A DNA stretch of 64,000 bases from Candidatus Bathyarchaeia archaeon (GTDB lineage: Archaea; Thermoproteota; Bathyarchaeia; Bathyarchaeales; Bathycorpusculaceae): NCBI GenBank assembly GCA_038880555.1, contig JAVZRN010000003.1:1-64000 (forward strand), read 5' to 3'. A program made the position numbers and the translations under genes. Position 1 is the stretch's first letter. Every line of letters begins with the position of its first letter. The notes beneath the pieces were generated by a model. The model was given only the letters and a program-made list of their open reading frames with translations. It was not told the origin of the DNA and ran no database searches. Shown here piece after piece: positions 25,496 through 33,365 of the stretch.

Positions 25496-27793
25496 TCAAC
25501 TTAACACCAGCTGCTTTTCATGACGTAACGATAAGTCCCGTATAGTTGCCGAGTTGTATCCTAAAACTCCTAAGAGTGTTTCTCCAGCTTCAAATAGAAG
25601 CATCAGATACTTTTGTGCGTCGTATTTTAGTTTTGAACCGATTAATGGAAATGCCTTAACCCGGTTGTAGGGACTTTTGTTGTCTTCGTCTACAATTATA
25701 TATTGTATTGTTTGGCCCGGATATACGTCGAAGCCTGCGGCCATAAGTTGTTTCGCGGCTATGGCTTGGAATACTTCATGGGTGTATTCTTGTGGATGTT
25801 TCGACAATCTTTTTGTTATCAGCATATCTTCAGCCGTAACTCTTCCCTCTAAAATTTTCCCTGCATACTTTGTGATGACTTTTAGGCTTTCCGGGATTCT
25901 TTTAAGAAACTCTTCAAAGTTTTTAGCCGTGCTTAGGGATTCTATCATTTCAAGCTGGGCTTGTTTTATTATGCGTGGAGTGTCTGATCTTCTGGCTTCA
26001 ATTCCCCTCATTTTTATCCGGCCGTCCTCAAAGACGCCATAGTATCTGTTTAACACTGGTGTTTCCGGGTGAATCTTTGACGGCAGGAAGACTATCCAAC
26101 GGTATTTGCCCTCAACATTTAATGGAACATTCACCATCCTCTCCGCTTCGCGGCAAAAGTCTACAACTTCCCTTGGATTTACTCCAGGCTTTTTAATCCA
26201 CAACGAATCAACTATTCCGTGGACAACTTCGAAGCCATGTTCCTCAGCCAATCTCGCGGTTTTCAAAAGCGCATCTCGTGCGAAGGCACAGACAGCTATG
26301 TGGGCGTCTACCTTGCCAAAGCGAGCGTTCCTATAGCCCAAATACCCGAAGCACGTGACAAGAATCCATTTTAATGCAGACTGCCTCATGTCAAAAATTT
26401 TTCCAAGACTGGGATCAGAAGTTTCTTTGACCATGCGTTTGTATTCTAATCGTTTCCGCAAGAGGAGGTCCAGTGTTTTCGGCACGATCCCCCTCCTTTT
26501 TTCACATATGTGGTAGCCAAGCTCAGGAACCCTCAACCTGGAGTCAGGGCAGCATTTGCACAGCACAGTTTCGGCGGATATGTTTCGCGTAAGCATGAGC
26601 ATTGGAAACATGGAAGTAAAGTCTACTTCCACTACATCGGTGTGAAAGCCCAGCTTTGGTTCGAAGATGAAGCCTCCCCTATCGGCAACCAGCAGCTCCC
26701 ATCCTGTTTTGAAGGATTCCGGCTCCCTCTTCTTCCAGGGTATTAGGATTTCATCCTTCCAAGCCGTGTAAAGCTGGAGAGACGTCATTATGCTGCCTAT
26801 GGACGCCCTAGCTGCCCTATGAAGCGGAACACGACATGTCCTTGAAACCTCTATTAGACCTTCAAGTCCGCTGGCGGAGTAGATGAAAGTGTTGTTGACG
26901 TCTATGTGAATTCGGCCGTAAAGCCTTCTTAAAGGGGCTTTGTAATAAACGCGGCCATATGAGAAGTAGCTTCTACCCCTCACCTTTTTCGCTTTGAGGG
27001 GTATTTCCTCTCTACTTAAAATGAACTCGTTTAGAACACCGTTCACAAAAGCCCTGTAGGCCATGTATGGGAATACGAAGGAATCCCCTCCCTCAGTGTA
27101 GATTATATCGGGGTCTATCAGTCGAACTGTTTCAACCGTTTTTAGGATTATGTCAGCTTCGTCTCCGTCTAAATTTAATGACTGGCCGTTAAACTGTAGG
27201 GTAACATTTCTAATCTTGTCTTGAAAACTAACAACGGGAGACTCTTTCTTAACGTTCATTCTAAGCCACATGGAGCGTAAAGGCGGCAGTTCATACTGGC
27301 AACTTTCAACGGAATCTAATAGCTCATAGCCGATTTGCCCGCCCTTCTCGTAGGCCAAAACTTTAGCTAATGGGAAAATGTCCCTTTCGTAGAGGTATGC
27401 TTGGGCTATCGGGACGTCAACATTATAAAGTTGGTATTTTACGTATCCGCCCAAACGGAGAAGTTTCCTTGCAAAATGTGGTGTCCGACCATAATCAGTC
27501 ATGTCGATCTCTAAAACCGTCTTTTTAGAGGCTTCCATGAAGTCTGCATATTTTTCCACAAAGCGAAAGTCGGCCACGGATCCGCTGCCAATTATTTTTC
27601 TTGTTATCTCTTTCAAGGCAGCGTGGTCGCCAGCAACGTAGATCCTATGCACATATTTGTCGACCAGCTTGACGCGTTCCCCGTTTTCGCTTATGATCCA
27701 TACAGTTATCTGATTCGGCCCTGAGGGGTAGACGTCTAGAATCCAGCCTTTAACCGCTTTAAGCCTTCTGAAGCTGTTTTTCCAGTCGTTCAA
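25496..27793 (-). CDS. Divergent family B DNA polymerase
   Basis: 765 residues. Motif A is intact (VVEVDFTSMFPMLMLT, near residue 388), motif B is recognisable (SALKWILVTCFGYLGYRNAR, near 474), and motif C reads HGIVDSLWI (near 527) where replicative enzymes have YGDTDS: the first Asp is lost, the catalytically essential second Asp is kept. In the exonuclease domain ExoI reads LEIDMTDYG without the second acid, and ExoII reads IYTEGGDSFVFPYM. So proofreading is probably lost and polymerisation may be retained, as in PolB2-like archaeal enzymes linked to translesion synthesis. It is last in an operon with a RadA paralog. Confidence 0.82.
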   Translation of the reverse strand: MNDWKNSFRRLKAVKGWILDVYPSGPNQITVWIISENGERVKLVDKYVHRIYVAGDHAALKEITRKIIGSGSVADFRFVEKYADFMEASKKTVLEIDMTDYGRTPHFARKLLRLGGYVKYQLYNVDVPIAQAYLYERDIFPLAKVLAYEKGGQIGYELLDSVESCQYELPPLRSMWLRMNVKKESPVVSFQDKIRNVTLQFNGQSLNLDGDEADIILKTVETVRLIDPDIIYTEGGDSFVFPYMAYRAFVNGVLNEFILSREEIPLKAKKVRGRSYFSYGRVYYKAPLRRLYGRIHIDVNNTFIYSASGLEGLIEVSRTCRVPLHRAARASIGSIMTSLQLYTAWKDEILIPWKKREPESFKTGWELLVADRGGFIFEPKLGFHTDVVEVDFTSMFPMLMLTRNISAETVLCKCCPDSRLRVPELGYHICEKRRGIVPKTLDLLLRKRLEYKRMVKETSDPSLGKIFDMRQSALKWILVTCFGYLGYRNARFGKVDAHIAVCAFARDALLKTARLAEEHGFEVVHGIVDSLWIKKPGVNPREVVDFCREAERMVNVPLNVEGKYRWIVFLPSKIHPETPVLNRYYGVFEDGRIKMRGIEARRSDTPRIIKQAQLEMIESLSTAKNFEEFLKRIPESLKVITKYAGKILEGRVTAEDMLITKRLSKHPQEYTHEVFQAIAAKQLMAAGFDVYPGQTIQYIIVDEDNKSPYNRVKAFPLIGSKLKYDAQKYLMLLFEAGETLLGVLGYNSATIRDLSLRHEKQLVLS

Positions 27794-28028
27794 GGTCTTC
27801 CTTAATCTCCATAATTTCCCTCTGCAAGCTTAACAGAATACACATGAACATGGCTTCTGAAAGAACTGGTCGTGCCGCCATTCCGCCTGCGGAAGCGTAG
27901 GCCCGACAAGCATTTATCATCTTGTCGAAGGCTTCAAGGTCTTTGCCCCTCAAAGCTTTTCTAAAGCCCTCCCAGTTTGCGATCTCGGCCTCTATAGCGT
28001 GACGGTAAGATGGAACGGTTCTTCCCAA
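27759..28028 (-). CDS. Small helical protein between RadA paralog and polymerase
   Basis: 89 residues, helical, ending in a leucine-heptad coiled coil (REIMEIKEDLERLEKQLQKA). It overlaps the polymerase start by 35 bases and follows the RadA paralog by 2 bases. The middle (EAFDKMINACRAYASAGGMA) may bind a partner. Likely an accessory subunit or adaptor of the polymerase; function unknown. Confidence 0.6.
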   Translation of the reverse strand: MGRTVPSYRHAIEAEIANWEGFRKALRGKDLEAFDKMINACRAYASAGGMAARPVLSEAMFMCILLSLQREIMEIKEDLERLEKQLQKA

Positions 28029-28030
28029 AA

Positions 28031-28735
28031 CTACACCTCCAAAAACTTCGTTAAAAGCAGGTTTTCTGTGGGGATTTCAAGCTCGAAAGGCTTGATTTTC
28101 GGGTGATCCTGCAAGGCGAAGCGCAAAATCTTATTTTTCCTGTCAAACTTGATTATGATGCTGGTTTGGCTGAACAAGGCTGCATCAAAAAACACTCCGC
28201 GCCTGGAACTTCTGTCGGGATGGTATGTTGCCAAAATTATTTTTTGCCTTTTCTTAGATGTTTCGGCCAGTTTATGGCAGACTTTCAGAAAAAGGTCATG
28301 GGCCTCAGTTTTCGGTATGTCTCTATCCATAAAGAGCGAGGCTATGTCCGAAACTAGGACGAGAGCAACGTTATGGCCGTCGAGGAACTTTTCTAACTTT
28401 TCAAGGATTAGGGCGGAAAGCTGGTAGGCTGTGAAGGCTCTGGAAACGTGGATCCTCTCTAAAACAGCCTTTGGGTTAAGCCCTAAAATTCTTGAATAGT
28501 CGGCTATAATGTAGGGGTTGAAGCAGTTCCCTCCATCAATAAAAGCGACGTCTTGGCCTAAGCCTCCTCGTTCATGGGCTGAAATGCAGCGAACACAGAG
28601 AATAAAGCCTAATAATTGCGCGTCGTTGCCGTGTATAGCGGCGAAATCGCCGGGCTGAAATCCCGGAAAAACGTCATCGATAGTTGGAATGCCTATTTTG
28701 AGACTCTGCAAGCCTTCAGCCCTTAAAACACACAA
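28031..28735 (-). CDS. RadA/RecA-like paralog with degenerate Walker A
   Basis: 234 residues with the RecA core: GIPTIDDVFPGFQPGDFAAI leads to the P-loop position, which reads HGNDAQLLGFIL instead of GxxxxGKT, so ATP hydrolysis there is unlikely. The Walker B strand VALVLVSDIASLF and later core strands remain. Inactive RecA paralogs act as mediators, and ImuA in bacterial mutasomes is a RecA-like protein encoded with a translesion polymerase. By analogy this may recruit the divergent PolB to RadA filaments or lesions. Confidence 0.7.
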   Translation of the reverse strand: MCVLRAEGLQSLKIGIPTIDDVFPGFQPGDFAAIHGNDAQLLGFILCVRCISAHERGGLGQDVAFIDGGNCFNPYIIADYSRILGLNPKAVLERIHVSRAFTAYQLSALILEKLEKFLDGHNVALVLVSDIASLFMDRDIPKTEAHDLFLKVCHKLAETSKKRQKIILATYHPDRSSRRGVFFDAALFSQTSIIIKFDRKNKILRFALQDHPKIKPFELEIPTENLLLTKFLEV

Positions 28736-28737
28736 TT

Positions 28738-28947
28738 TTAAGATCCACCAGACGCAAGTGACTTTACCCTTAACGGTGTTAGGATTTTAATCTTTTCTCC
28801 TTCCTTCCTACGCTTAAAGAAACTACATTTCAACGGTGTTCCAGGGTTATCGATATAACGCCTCCACCCTGGACGAGTGCACTCCCATTTCCCCATAACC
28901 GTATTAAACTGTAAATAAGCACATCCTAGACATACAGCGAATTTCAT
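28738..28947 (-). CDS. Small Cys-rich protein at the head of the polymerase operon
   Basis: 69 residues with four Cys (CLGCAYLQF, WECTRPGW, KCSFFKRRK), probably one zinc site, and a basic C-terminus. ATG 28947 stands 66 bases from the divergent RHH gene, and a minus-strand TATA (CTTATAAAA, 28973-28981) lies about 26-34 bases upstream. First gene of the leftward four-gene unit leading to the polymerase. Confidence 0.6.
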   Translation of the reverse strand: MKFAVCLGCAYLQFNTVMGKWECTRPGWRRYIDNPGTPLKCSFFKRRKEGEKIKILTPLRVKSLASGGS

Positions 28948-28972
28948 GGTGAGATTGAACGTGCACCGGAAG

Positions 28973-29003
28973 TTTTATAAGTTTACTTGTTTACTAGTAA
29001 ACA
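28973..29003. promoter_or_regulatory. Two-way TATA box and perfect 16-bp palindromic operator
   Basis: TTTTATAAG at 28973-28981 reads as a TATA box on both strands, serving the divergent genes that start at 28947 and 29013. TGTTTACTAGTAAACA at 28988-29003 is a perfect palindrome, partly echoed by GTTTAC at 28981 and GTTAAC at 29005. It covers the expected start of rightward transcription, ideal for repression by the RHH protein encoded next to it. Confidence 0.7.
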
Positions 29004-29012
29004 TGTTAACAA

Positions 29013-29426
29013 ATGTCACATGTAACTGCCGTTAGGGGCCTGGACAAAGAATTATACCAAAGAATATATACGTTAGCAAAACAGAGCGGAAAAAGAGTAT
29101 CTGACCTCATAAATGAAGCCCTGAAAAATTACCTACACAGCGCGGACGATCCGGTCAACCCTAATCAGCAAAATCCCGTAATAGAGAATGCAGGTTCATT
29201 AACCCTTACAAAAAGCGTTATCCTCAACCTCCACCAGGAGCTACAGAAAGAGTTCATAATCCGAAACGATGGAAAACTACTAATAGACCAAGACGTGACA
29301 AAGGAAACCCTACAACACATCAAATCCATCGTAAATACAAGCTCCGGAGTGGTAAAAGCTCCAAAACACATCTACCACCTAATCATTTTAAAGTCTAAGA
29401 ATTACGGCTCTCTAGAAATGTATTAA
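29013..29426 (+). CDS. RHH transcription regulator, likely repressor of the repair operons
   Basis: 137 residues: N-terminal RHH domain (SHVTAVRGLDKELYQRIYTL, then RVSDLINEALKNYLHS, residues 2-45), a linker, and a C-terminal alpha/beta domain from about residue 65 (SVILNLHQELQKEF, LLIDQDVTKETLQHIKSIV) that might sense a signal. The palindrome 10 bases upstream of its start is the expected autoregulatory site. Followed after 51 bases by the Nei-like glycosylase gene. Confidence 0.7.
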   Translation: MSHVTAVRGLDKELYQRIYTLAKQSGKRVSDLINEALKNYLHSADDPVNPNQQNPVIENAGSLTLTKSVILNLHQELQKEFIIRNDGKLLIDQDVTKETLQHIKSIVNTSSGVVKAPKHIYHLIILKSKNYGSLEMY

Positions 29427-29477
29427 AAAAATAACTGAAAGGGAAACATTAAACGTTTCAACATGAACTTATAAAAT

Positions 29478-30254
29478 GTGGTTGAGGGACCTACAGCCAA
29501 AGCCTACGCCATCAAAATTAGCAATGGATTTCGCAATGAAATTGTTAGGGACATTTATATAAAATCGAGAAAAGTTTTCGTTCCGGAAAAGGGGATAGTT
29601 GGAAAGAAATTCCGTGGATCCGACTCCATCGGCAAAAACATTCTACTATTCTTCGATAACAAAATTATCATCAGGATTCACCTAATGATGTTTGGAGCCA
29701 TCCATATCTACAACATTAATGACCCATTGCTTAAACCAAAAGAAAGGGTAAGGCTCATAGTTACAGGCGACCAAAAGAAGATTGTAGTTTACAACGCGCC
29801 CATCGTGGAGTTGGATGAGGAAAGCAAAATTCTCGGAAGATTAAAGATGGAACTAGGCCCTGATCCACTGAGCAATGAATGGGACAGAACGAAAGCTTTT
29901 GAAAACATTGTTAAATTTCCAGAAGAAAAAATCGGCGCGGTAATGCTAAACCAGTCAGTTATAGCTGGCATCGGCAACATTTTAAGGAATGAAATCCTTT
30001 TTAGAGCTGGTGTTAACCCGGAGAGAAAGATTAAGGACCTTTCCACCGATGAAATAGAAAGAATTGTTGATTTTGCCAAAAAATTAAGCGACGAGTTCCT
30101 AGAGCGCAAACTACACGGCAAACAAATTAAGGACTTACTTTTTGTCTACAACATGTTCAGCGGGTTCTGCAAGGTTTGCGCGCATCCCATCAAGTTTTAT
30201 ATGCAGAAACCAATAAATAGGAAGACGTTTGTATGCGAAAACTGCCAAAAATAA
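29478..30254 (+). CDS. Fpg/Nei-family DNA glycosylase
   Basis: 258 residues from GTG 29478. The N-terminus is MVEGPTAKAYA: the usual catalytic Pro after Met is Val here, as in NEIL3-type enzymes, while the following Glu is kept. The helix-two-turn-helix region reads LNQSVIAGIGNILRNEILFR (near residue 155). The C-terminal zinc finger is CKVCAHPI...CENC, close to the end. It excises oxidised bases in base-excision repair. Possibly an operon with the upstream RHH gene; an AACTTATAAAA sequence just before the start might be its own TATA but sits unusually close. Confidence 0.85.
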   Translation: MVEGPTAKAYAIKISNGFRNEIVRDIYIKSRKVFVPEKGIVGKKFRGSDSIGKNILLFFDNKIIIRIHLMMFGAIHIYNINDPLLKPKERVRLIVTGDQKKIVVYNAPIVELDEESKILGRLKMELGPDPLSNEWDRTKAFENIVKFPEEKIGAVMLNQSVIAGIGNILRNEILFRAGVNPERKIKDLSTDEIERIVDFAKKLSDEFLERKLHGKQIKDLLFVYNMFSGFCKVCAHPIKFYMQKPINRKTFVCENCQK

Positions 30255-30311
30255 TCACATAGCAATTGCAATCCTAATTTGCCAAGCTCTCCAGGCGAAG
30301 TTACGACCTCT

Positions 30312-30497
30312 TCAATCGTTTCTAGTTCTTAAGTCTTTCAACAATTGCAGTTTCTCAGCGTAGTTTACAAGAGCCAAGCGTAGAGCCTCACTTTCACTGG
30401 TTCCAAGAACTTCACATAATTTTTCAAGTATTTGCTTTTGCCTTTGTGTTAAGTATACCTTTATTTTCACATTTCTAACCAATTTTTGTTCTTTCAT
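30312..30497 (-). CDS. RHH-type small regulator
   Basis: 61 residues from ATG 30497: a basic start (KEQKLVRNVKIKVYL) then TQRQKQILEKLCEVLGTSES and EALRLALVNYAEKLQ, an RHH-like fold. It is transcribed away from the ParB-like gene and lies at the left border of the GC-rich element. The sequence between 30255 and 30311 holds nothing recognised. Confidence 0.55.
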   Translation of the reverse strand: MKEQKLVRNVKIKVYLTQRQKQILEKLCEVLGTSESEALRLALVNYAEKLQLLKDLRTRND

Positions 30498-30592
30498 GCG
30501 TGAGGCCCCCAAATTAGGCCCAATATGGTCCCGCTCACCTTTTAGATTCTATTTGCAGATTTTTCCTTAAAAAAGCTCGCTTCGTTTTCAGG

Positions 30593-31726
30593 GTGAATGA
30601 TTTGGAGCATGTCAAAGAAAGTTCGAGGGTCGAGGATTTGGAGATTGAAAGGCTTACGCTTACCCCTTTGACCGTGAGGGTGAACGTTGGCGATCTTGAA
30701 CCGCTTGCTGAATCCTTCAAGCTTAGCGGTGTTTTGGAGCCTCTGCTGGTGCGCCCCTCAAAGTCTGAACCTGGCAAGTTTGAGGTTGTCTGCGGAATGC
30801 GCAGGTTTTTGGCTGCCCAAAGGGTTGGTTTGAGGGCTGTTCCATGCATAGTGAAAGACATGGATGACCGCGAAGCCATGGAAGCCACGCTTACCGAAAA
30901 CCTTCAGCGGGAAAATTTGACGGACTTCGAGGTTGGCAGATGGTTTAAGCTTTTAATGGAGAAGTTTCCAGGCGAATATCCATCACAGCAAGCGTTAGCG
31001 AACAAGTTTAAAGTTACACAGCGAATGGTTTCGTATCTCGTAAGCCACTACGAATTTATTGAACAAATTAAGGGTCGGCTTCCGCCAAACATTAGAACTC
31101 GAGTTCTAATGTTGCCTGAAGCTATGATTCGCGAGGTTAAACGTGCCCCCGAACAAATTCAAGATAAGCTTGTCCATGCTATTGTAAGAACCTTTGAAAA
31201 GTTTGAGCGGGGCGAACATCCGTATCCGCCAAGTGTCCGGGATATAGCCGCGATGGTGGACAGCTACGTCCAGAGCTGGAAACGGAGAGCTGAACCCCCT
31301 GCGGAAAAGTTGGAAGGCGAGAAGTGCGCCGAAACGCCTGAAAAGCCACCAGAACCTGAGGCTGCGGAGTCAAAAGTTCCTGTTAAGCCCGAACCCGTTA
31401 AACCCCAAAAGGAGATAGCTTCAGCCCCCATGACTCTTCCGCCGCCGGTTCCGCCCCTGTCCGAGCGCGAAGTGGAGGCTACCTTGGAGGAAACGATCAT
31501 AAAGCGGAGAGAGGCGAGGCTTAAGCGGGAGGAGGAGGCTGTCGTAGCCCTCTACAAGTATTATCCGGAAAGCTTCATAAAAGATCTGGAAAGCTTCTGC
31601 GGCGCTGGAACACCTATCGAGAGCATCCAGAAGCTCGCATACTACACTGTCGAGGTGGCATGGGATAGGTTAAGCGACGCGGAAAAGCTGGACATTATAC
31701 GTGAGGCAAGGAGTTGGATGGATTAA
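30593..31726 (+). CDS. ParB/Noc-like partition protein
   Basis: 377 residues. The N-terminal ParB-type CTPase/nuclease domain shows ESFKLSGVLEPLLVRPSK, VVCGMRRFLAAQRVGLRAVP and TENLQRENLTDFEVGRW (residues about 40-120). A helix-turn-helix follows (PSQQALANKFKVTQRMVSYL, about 128-150). A Pro/Glu-rich linker (about 240-300) leads to a helical C-terminus. No ParA gene is seen. The start is GTG 30593; an ATTTTTC element lies at 30559. The four TTTTCAyAGCTrTGAAAA palindromes in the element are candidate binding sites. Confidence 0.78.
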   Translation: MNDLEHVKESSRVEDLEIERLTLTPLTVRVNVGDLEPLAESFKLSGVLEPLLVRPSKSEPGKFEVVCGMRRFLAAQRVGLRAVPCIVKDMDDREAMEATLTENLQRENLTDFEVGRWFKLLMEKFPGEYPSQQALANKFKVTQRMVSYLVSHYEFIEQIKGRLPPNIRTRVLMLPEAMIREVKRAPEQIQDKLVHAIVRTFEKFERGEHPYPPSVRDIAAMVDSYVQSWKRRAEPPAEKLEGEKCAETPEKPPEPEAAESKVPVKPEPVKPQKEIASAPMTLPPPVPPLSEREVEATLEETIIKRREARLKREEEAVVALYKYYPESFIKDLESFCGAGTPIESIQKLAYYTVEVAWDRLSDAEKLDIIREARSWMD

Positions 31727-32580
31727 ACCGGCTCCGTCCAACGCTTAAGCTGTTCCTAAAAGTTTTGTTCAGGTTGAAGTATCTCGAAGGTTTCGGCGAG
31801 CAGGAGATCTTAGACATACTTGGCCTTCCACCCTTTATCATGGAAAGGTTTTCAAGGAAGCTTGACGAATATCTCAGGTCCAAGCTTGGCGAGGTGTCGC
31901 CGGAAACCCTGAAAAGCGTTTGTCCCGAGTGTCTCGAGGCGCGCGTTTTCTTCGACCATGAATCCGGCGAGAACGTGTGCGTAAACTGCGGGCTCGTCAT
32001 AGATGTGGAAGGCTACGACTTCAGCCTTTCTTTTGACACAACTTATGCCTTGACCAGCGAGCTTGCCTACGGCAAAAGCTTAGGCGGAACCTTAGGCTAT
32101 CAGGGCATCGTAAGAGTTTTAGCCAAAAGCCCATCCACCACCGAGCTAGCTAAGGCGGGAAACGCCCACTTAGGCACGAGGGCGAGGATAGCCCGGCTTA
32201 TAACGGAGGTCGTCGAGCCCACGTCCCTCCGCCTCGCCTTGAGAAAGGCAAGGGACCTCGCGTATAGGTACGGGCTTCAAAGCGACTACGTCTTCAACAA
32301 CTTCGTCGGCATCCTCGTAAAGCGAGCACACTACTTCAGCCACATCATAGCCGAAGGCCACGCGTTCGCCCAGAAGCTGCCTGAAACGTGCTTCTGGATG
32401 GCGTTGAGGCGGTTCGGCAAGGAAAACCTCGTCTGCCGATTCCTTCAGGAAAACAAGGTCAACCACGGGCTCGCCGTGGCAATGGAAGAACTGCAATCCT
32501 TCCTCGAGGACGTAAGGCGTAGAGGAAGATTGCGAGCGAAGGTGTTGCAAGCACATCCCATGCTGGCGGCGGTTCCGTGA
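31714..32580 (+). CDS. TFIIB-like zinc-ribbon protein
   Basis: 288 residues from TTG 31714, overlapping the ParB-like gene. Residues about 70-95 form a TFB-type ribbon: CPECLEARVFFDHESGENVC then CVNCGLVID. The N-terminal 60 residues look like a helix-turn-helix (EGFGEQEILDILGLPPFIME) and the C-terminal 180 residues are helical with no clear cyclin repeats. TFB recruits RNA polymerase via this ribbon. An element-encoded version could direct transcription to the element's own leader motif; this is inference. Confidence 0.6.
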   Translation: MDGLNRLRPTLKLFLKVLFRLKYLEGFGEQEILDILGLPPFIMERFSRKLDEYLRSKLGEVSPETLKSVCPECLEARVFFDHESGENVCVNCGLVIDVEGYDFSLSFDTTYALTSELAYGKSLGGTLGYQGIVRVLAKSPSTTELAKAGNAHLGTRARIARLITEVVEPTSLRLALRKARDLAYRYGLQSDYVFNNFVGILVKRAHYFSHIIAEGHAFAQKLPETCFWMALRRFGKENLVCRFLQENKVNHGLAVAMEELQSFLEDVRRRGRLRAKVLQAHPMLAAVP

Positions 32581-32768
32581 TGGGCTTCTCGGACCATGAA
32601 TGCGAGCACGCCTTACGGTGCGAGTGGCTGTCCAAGGGGCGAGTATGCGCCTTAGACGGGCTCATCTGCCACAACTACGATAAGCCCGAGGCCGTCGCAA
32701 AATGCCCAGCCATAAAAGCCCTGCGGAGAGCCGTCGGAGCCCCACCCAAACCTCCGCCCTACACCTGA
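32580..32768 (+). CDS. Small Cys-rich protein
   Basis: 62 residues from ATG 32580, overlapping the preceding stop (TGATG). Cys residues (ECEHALRCEW, VCALDGLICHNY, KCPAI) suggest one or two zinc sites; the tail is Pro-rich (GAPPKPPPYT). No family recognised. Coupled to the TFB-like gene. Confidence 0.55.
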   Translation: MGFSDHECEHALRCEWLSKGRVCALDGLICHNYDKPEAVAKCPAIKALRRAVGAPPKPPPYT

Positions 32769-32804
32769 ACTCTCCTCCGAGTCCGATGGCCCCGCAAACG
32801 GGCG

Positions 32805-32915
32805 ATGGAAGAATTGATGGCCTATGAGCCAAGAGATTACCCGAATCTCGAGGATGCGCTGGGACGGGCAGACCCGTCTGCATACCAAGATTTCCGACCA
32901 TTTGCTAGCACATAA
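32805..32915 (+). CDS. Possible 36-residue peptide
   Basis: A short frame from ATG 32805 to TAA 32915, in the same frame as the Cys-rich gene that stops at 32768. Product acidic with ordered composition (EPRDYPNLEDALGRADPSAY). No Shine-Dalgarno seen. Could be a small gene, or the remnant of a longer C-terminus beyond the upstream TGA. The rest of 32769-32987 shows only the leader motif at its end. Confidence 0.25.
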   Translation: MEELMAYEPRDYPNLEDALGRADPSAYQDFRPFAST

Positions 32916-32987
32916 TCGAAAATCTTCGGCTTCTGGATTTCCAGGCCCCCAGATTTCCAGACTATTTTTCTTATAGGGGAGGCCCTC

Positions 32988-33365
32988 TTGGGCAAGGTCC
33001 AAATAACCATTGACGTTTCAGACAGCCCCGAGCTTCGGAAAGCCTTCCGCATGGCCTCAGACCAGCTCGAGGTTGGACGCTCGAAGCTTGGCAAGTTTCT
33101 GCTCGGCTTTGGGCTTTGGCTGACAACCAAGCTTTGGCTCACTACTAAGCTCTGGCTCACTACCAAGCTCAGCCTGGCGGAGGCCATGGAAGTCACACGC
33201 TATGCCGAGAGGTATTATCCGCTGTTAAGCCTGACTGCTGCCATAATCCAGCTCAAGGAGATGGGCTTTCCGGAGGTCGGGGAGCTCGAGCGCTTGTTGG
33301 AAAATGTGAGGGCCTTCCTCGAGAAAAGGAGGGTTGAAAAGGATGAAAATGGTTCAAGTTCCTAG
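32988..33365 (+). CDS. RHH-like/helical protein with LWLTTK repeats
   Basis: 125 residues from TTG 32988, preceded by the leader motif at 32964 and GGGGAGG. The start (KVQITIDVSDSPELRKAF) suggests a strand-helix DNA-binding or oligomerisation unit. Residues about 42-60 are three copies of LWLTTK from an 18-bp tandem repeat. The rest is helical (ELERLLENVRAFLEKRRVEK). It overlaps the next gene. Leads a run of closely packed rightward genes up to 39036. Confidence 0.55.
   Translation: MGKVQITIDVSDSPELRKAFRMASDQLEVGRSKLGKFLLGFGLWLTTKLWLTTKLWLTTKLSLAEAMEVTRYAERYYPLLSLTAAIIQLKEMGFPEVGELERLLENVRAFLEKRRVEKDENGSSS
33114..33167 (+). repeat. Three 18-bp tandem repeats within a gene
   Basis: Units at 33114-33131, 33132-33149 and 33150-33167, starting CTTTGGCTGACAACCAAG; later units differ by two to four bases. 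They are in frame and encode LWLTTK three times. Synonymous or near-synonymous differences show the repeat is not brand new. Confidence 0.8.

Noticed and set aside
30255-30311. Direct repeats as element ends around 30.3 kb and 63.4 kb
   Set aside because: By eye no matching repeat of useful length joins the two borders; borders are left approximate.
32170-32556. Long open frames antisense to the GC-rich element genes (for example 32170-32556, 33732-34337, 34350-34901, 40254-40955, 60505-60993)
   Set aside because: They lie wholly over well-supported genes, have Arg/Pro/Gly-rich low-quality translations and arise from GC-rich third positions; no starts or leader motifs fit them.
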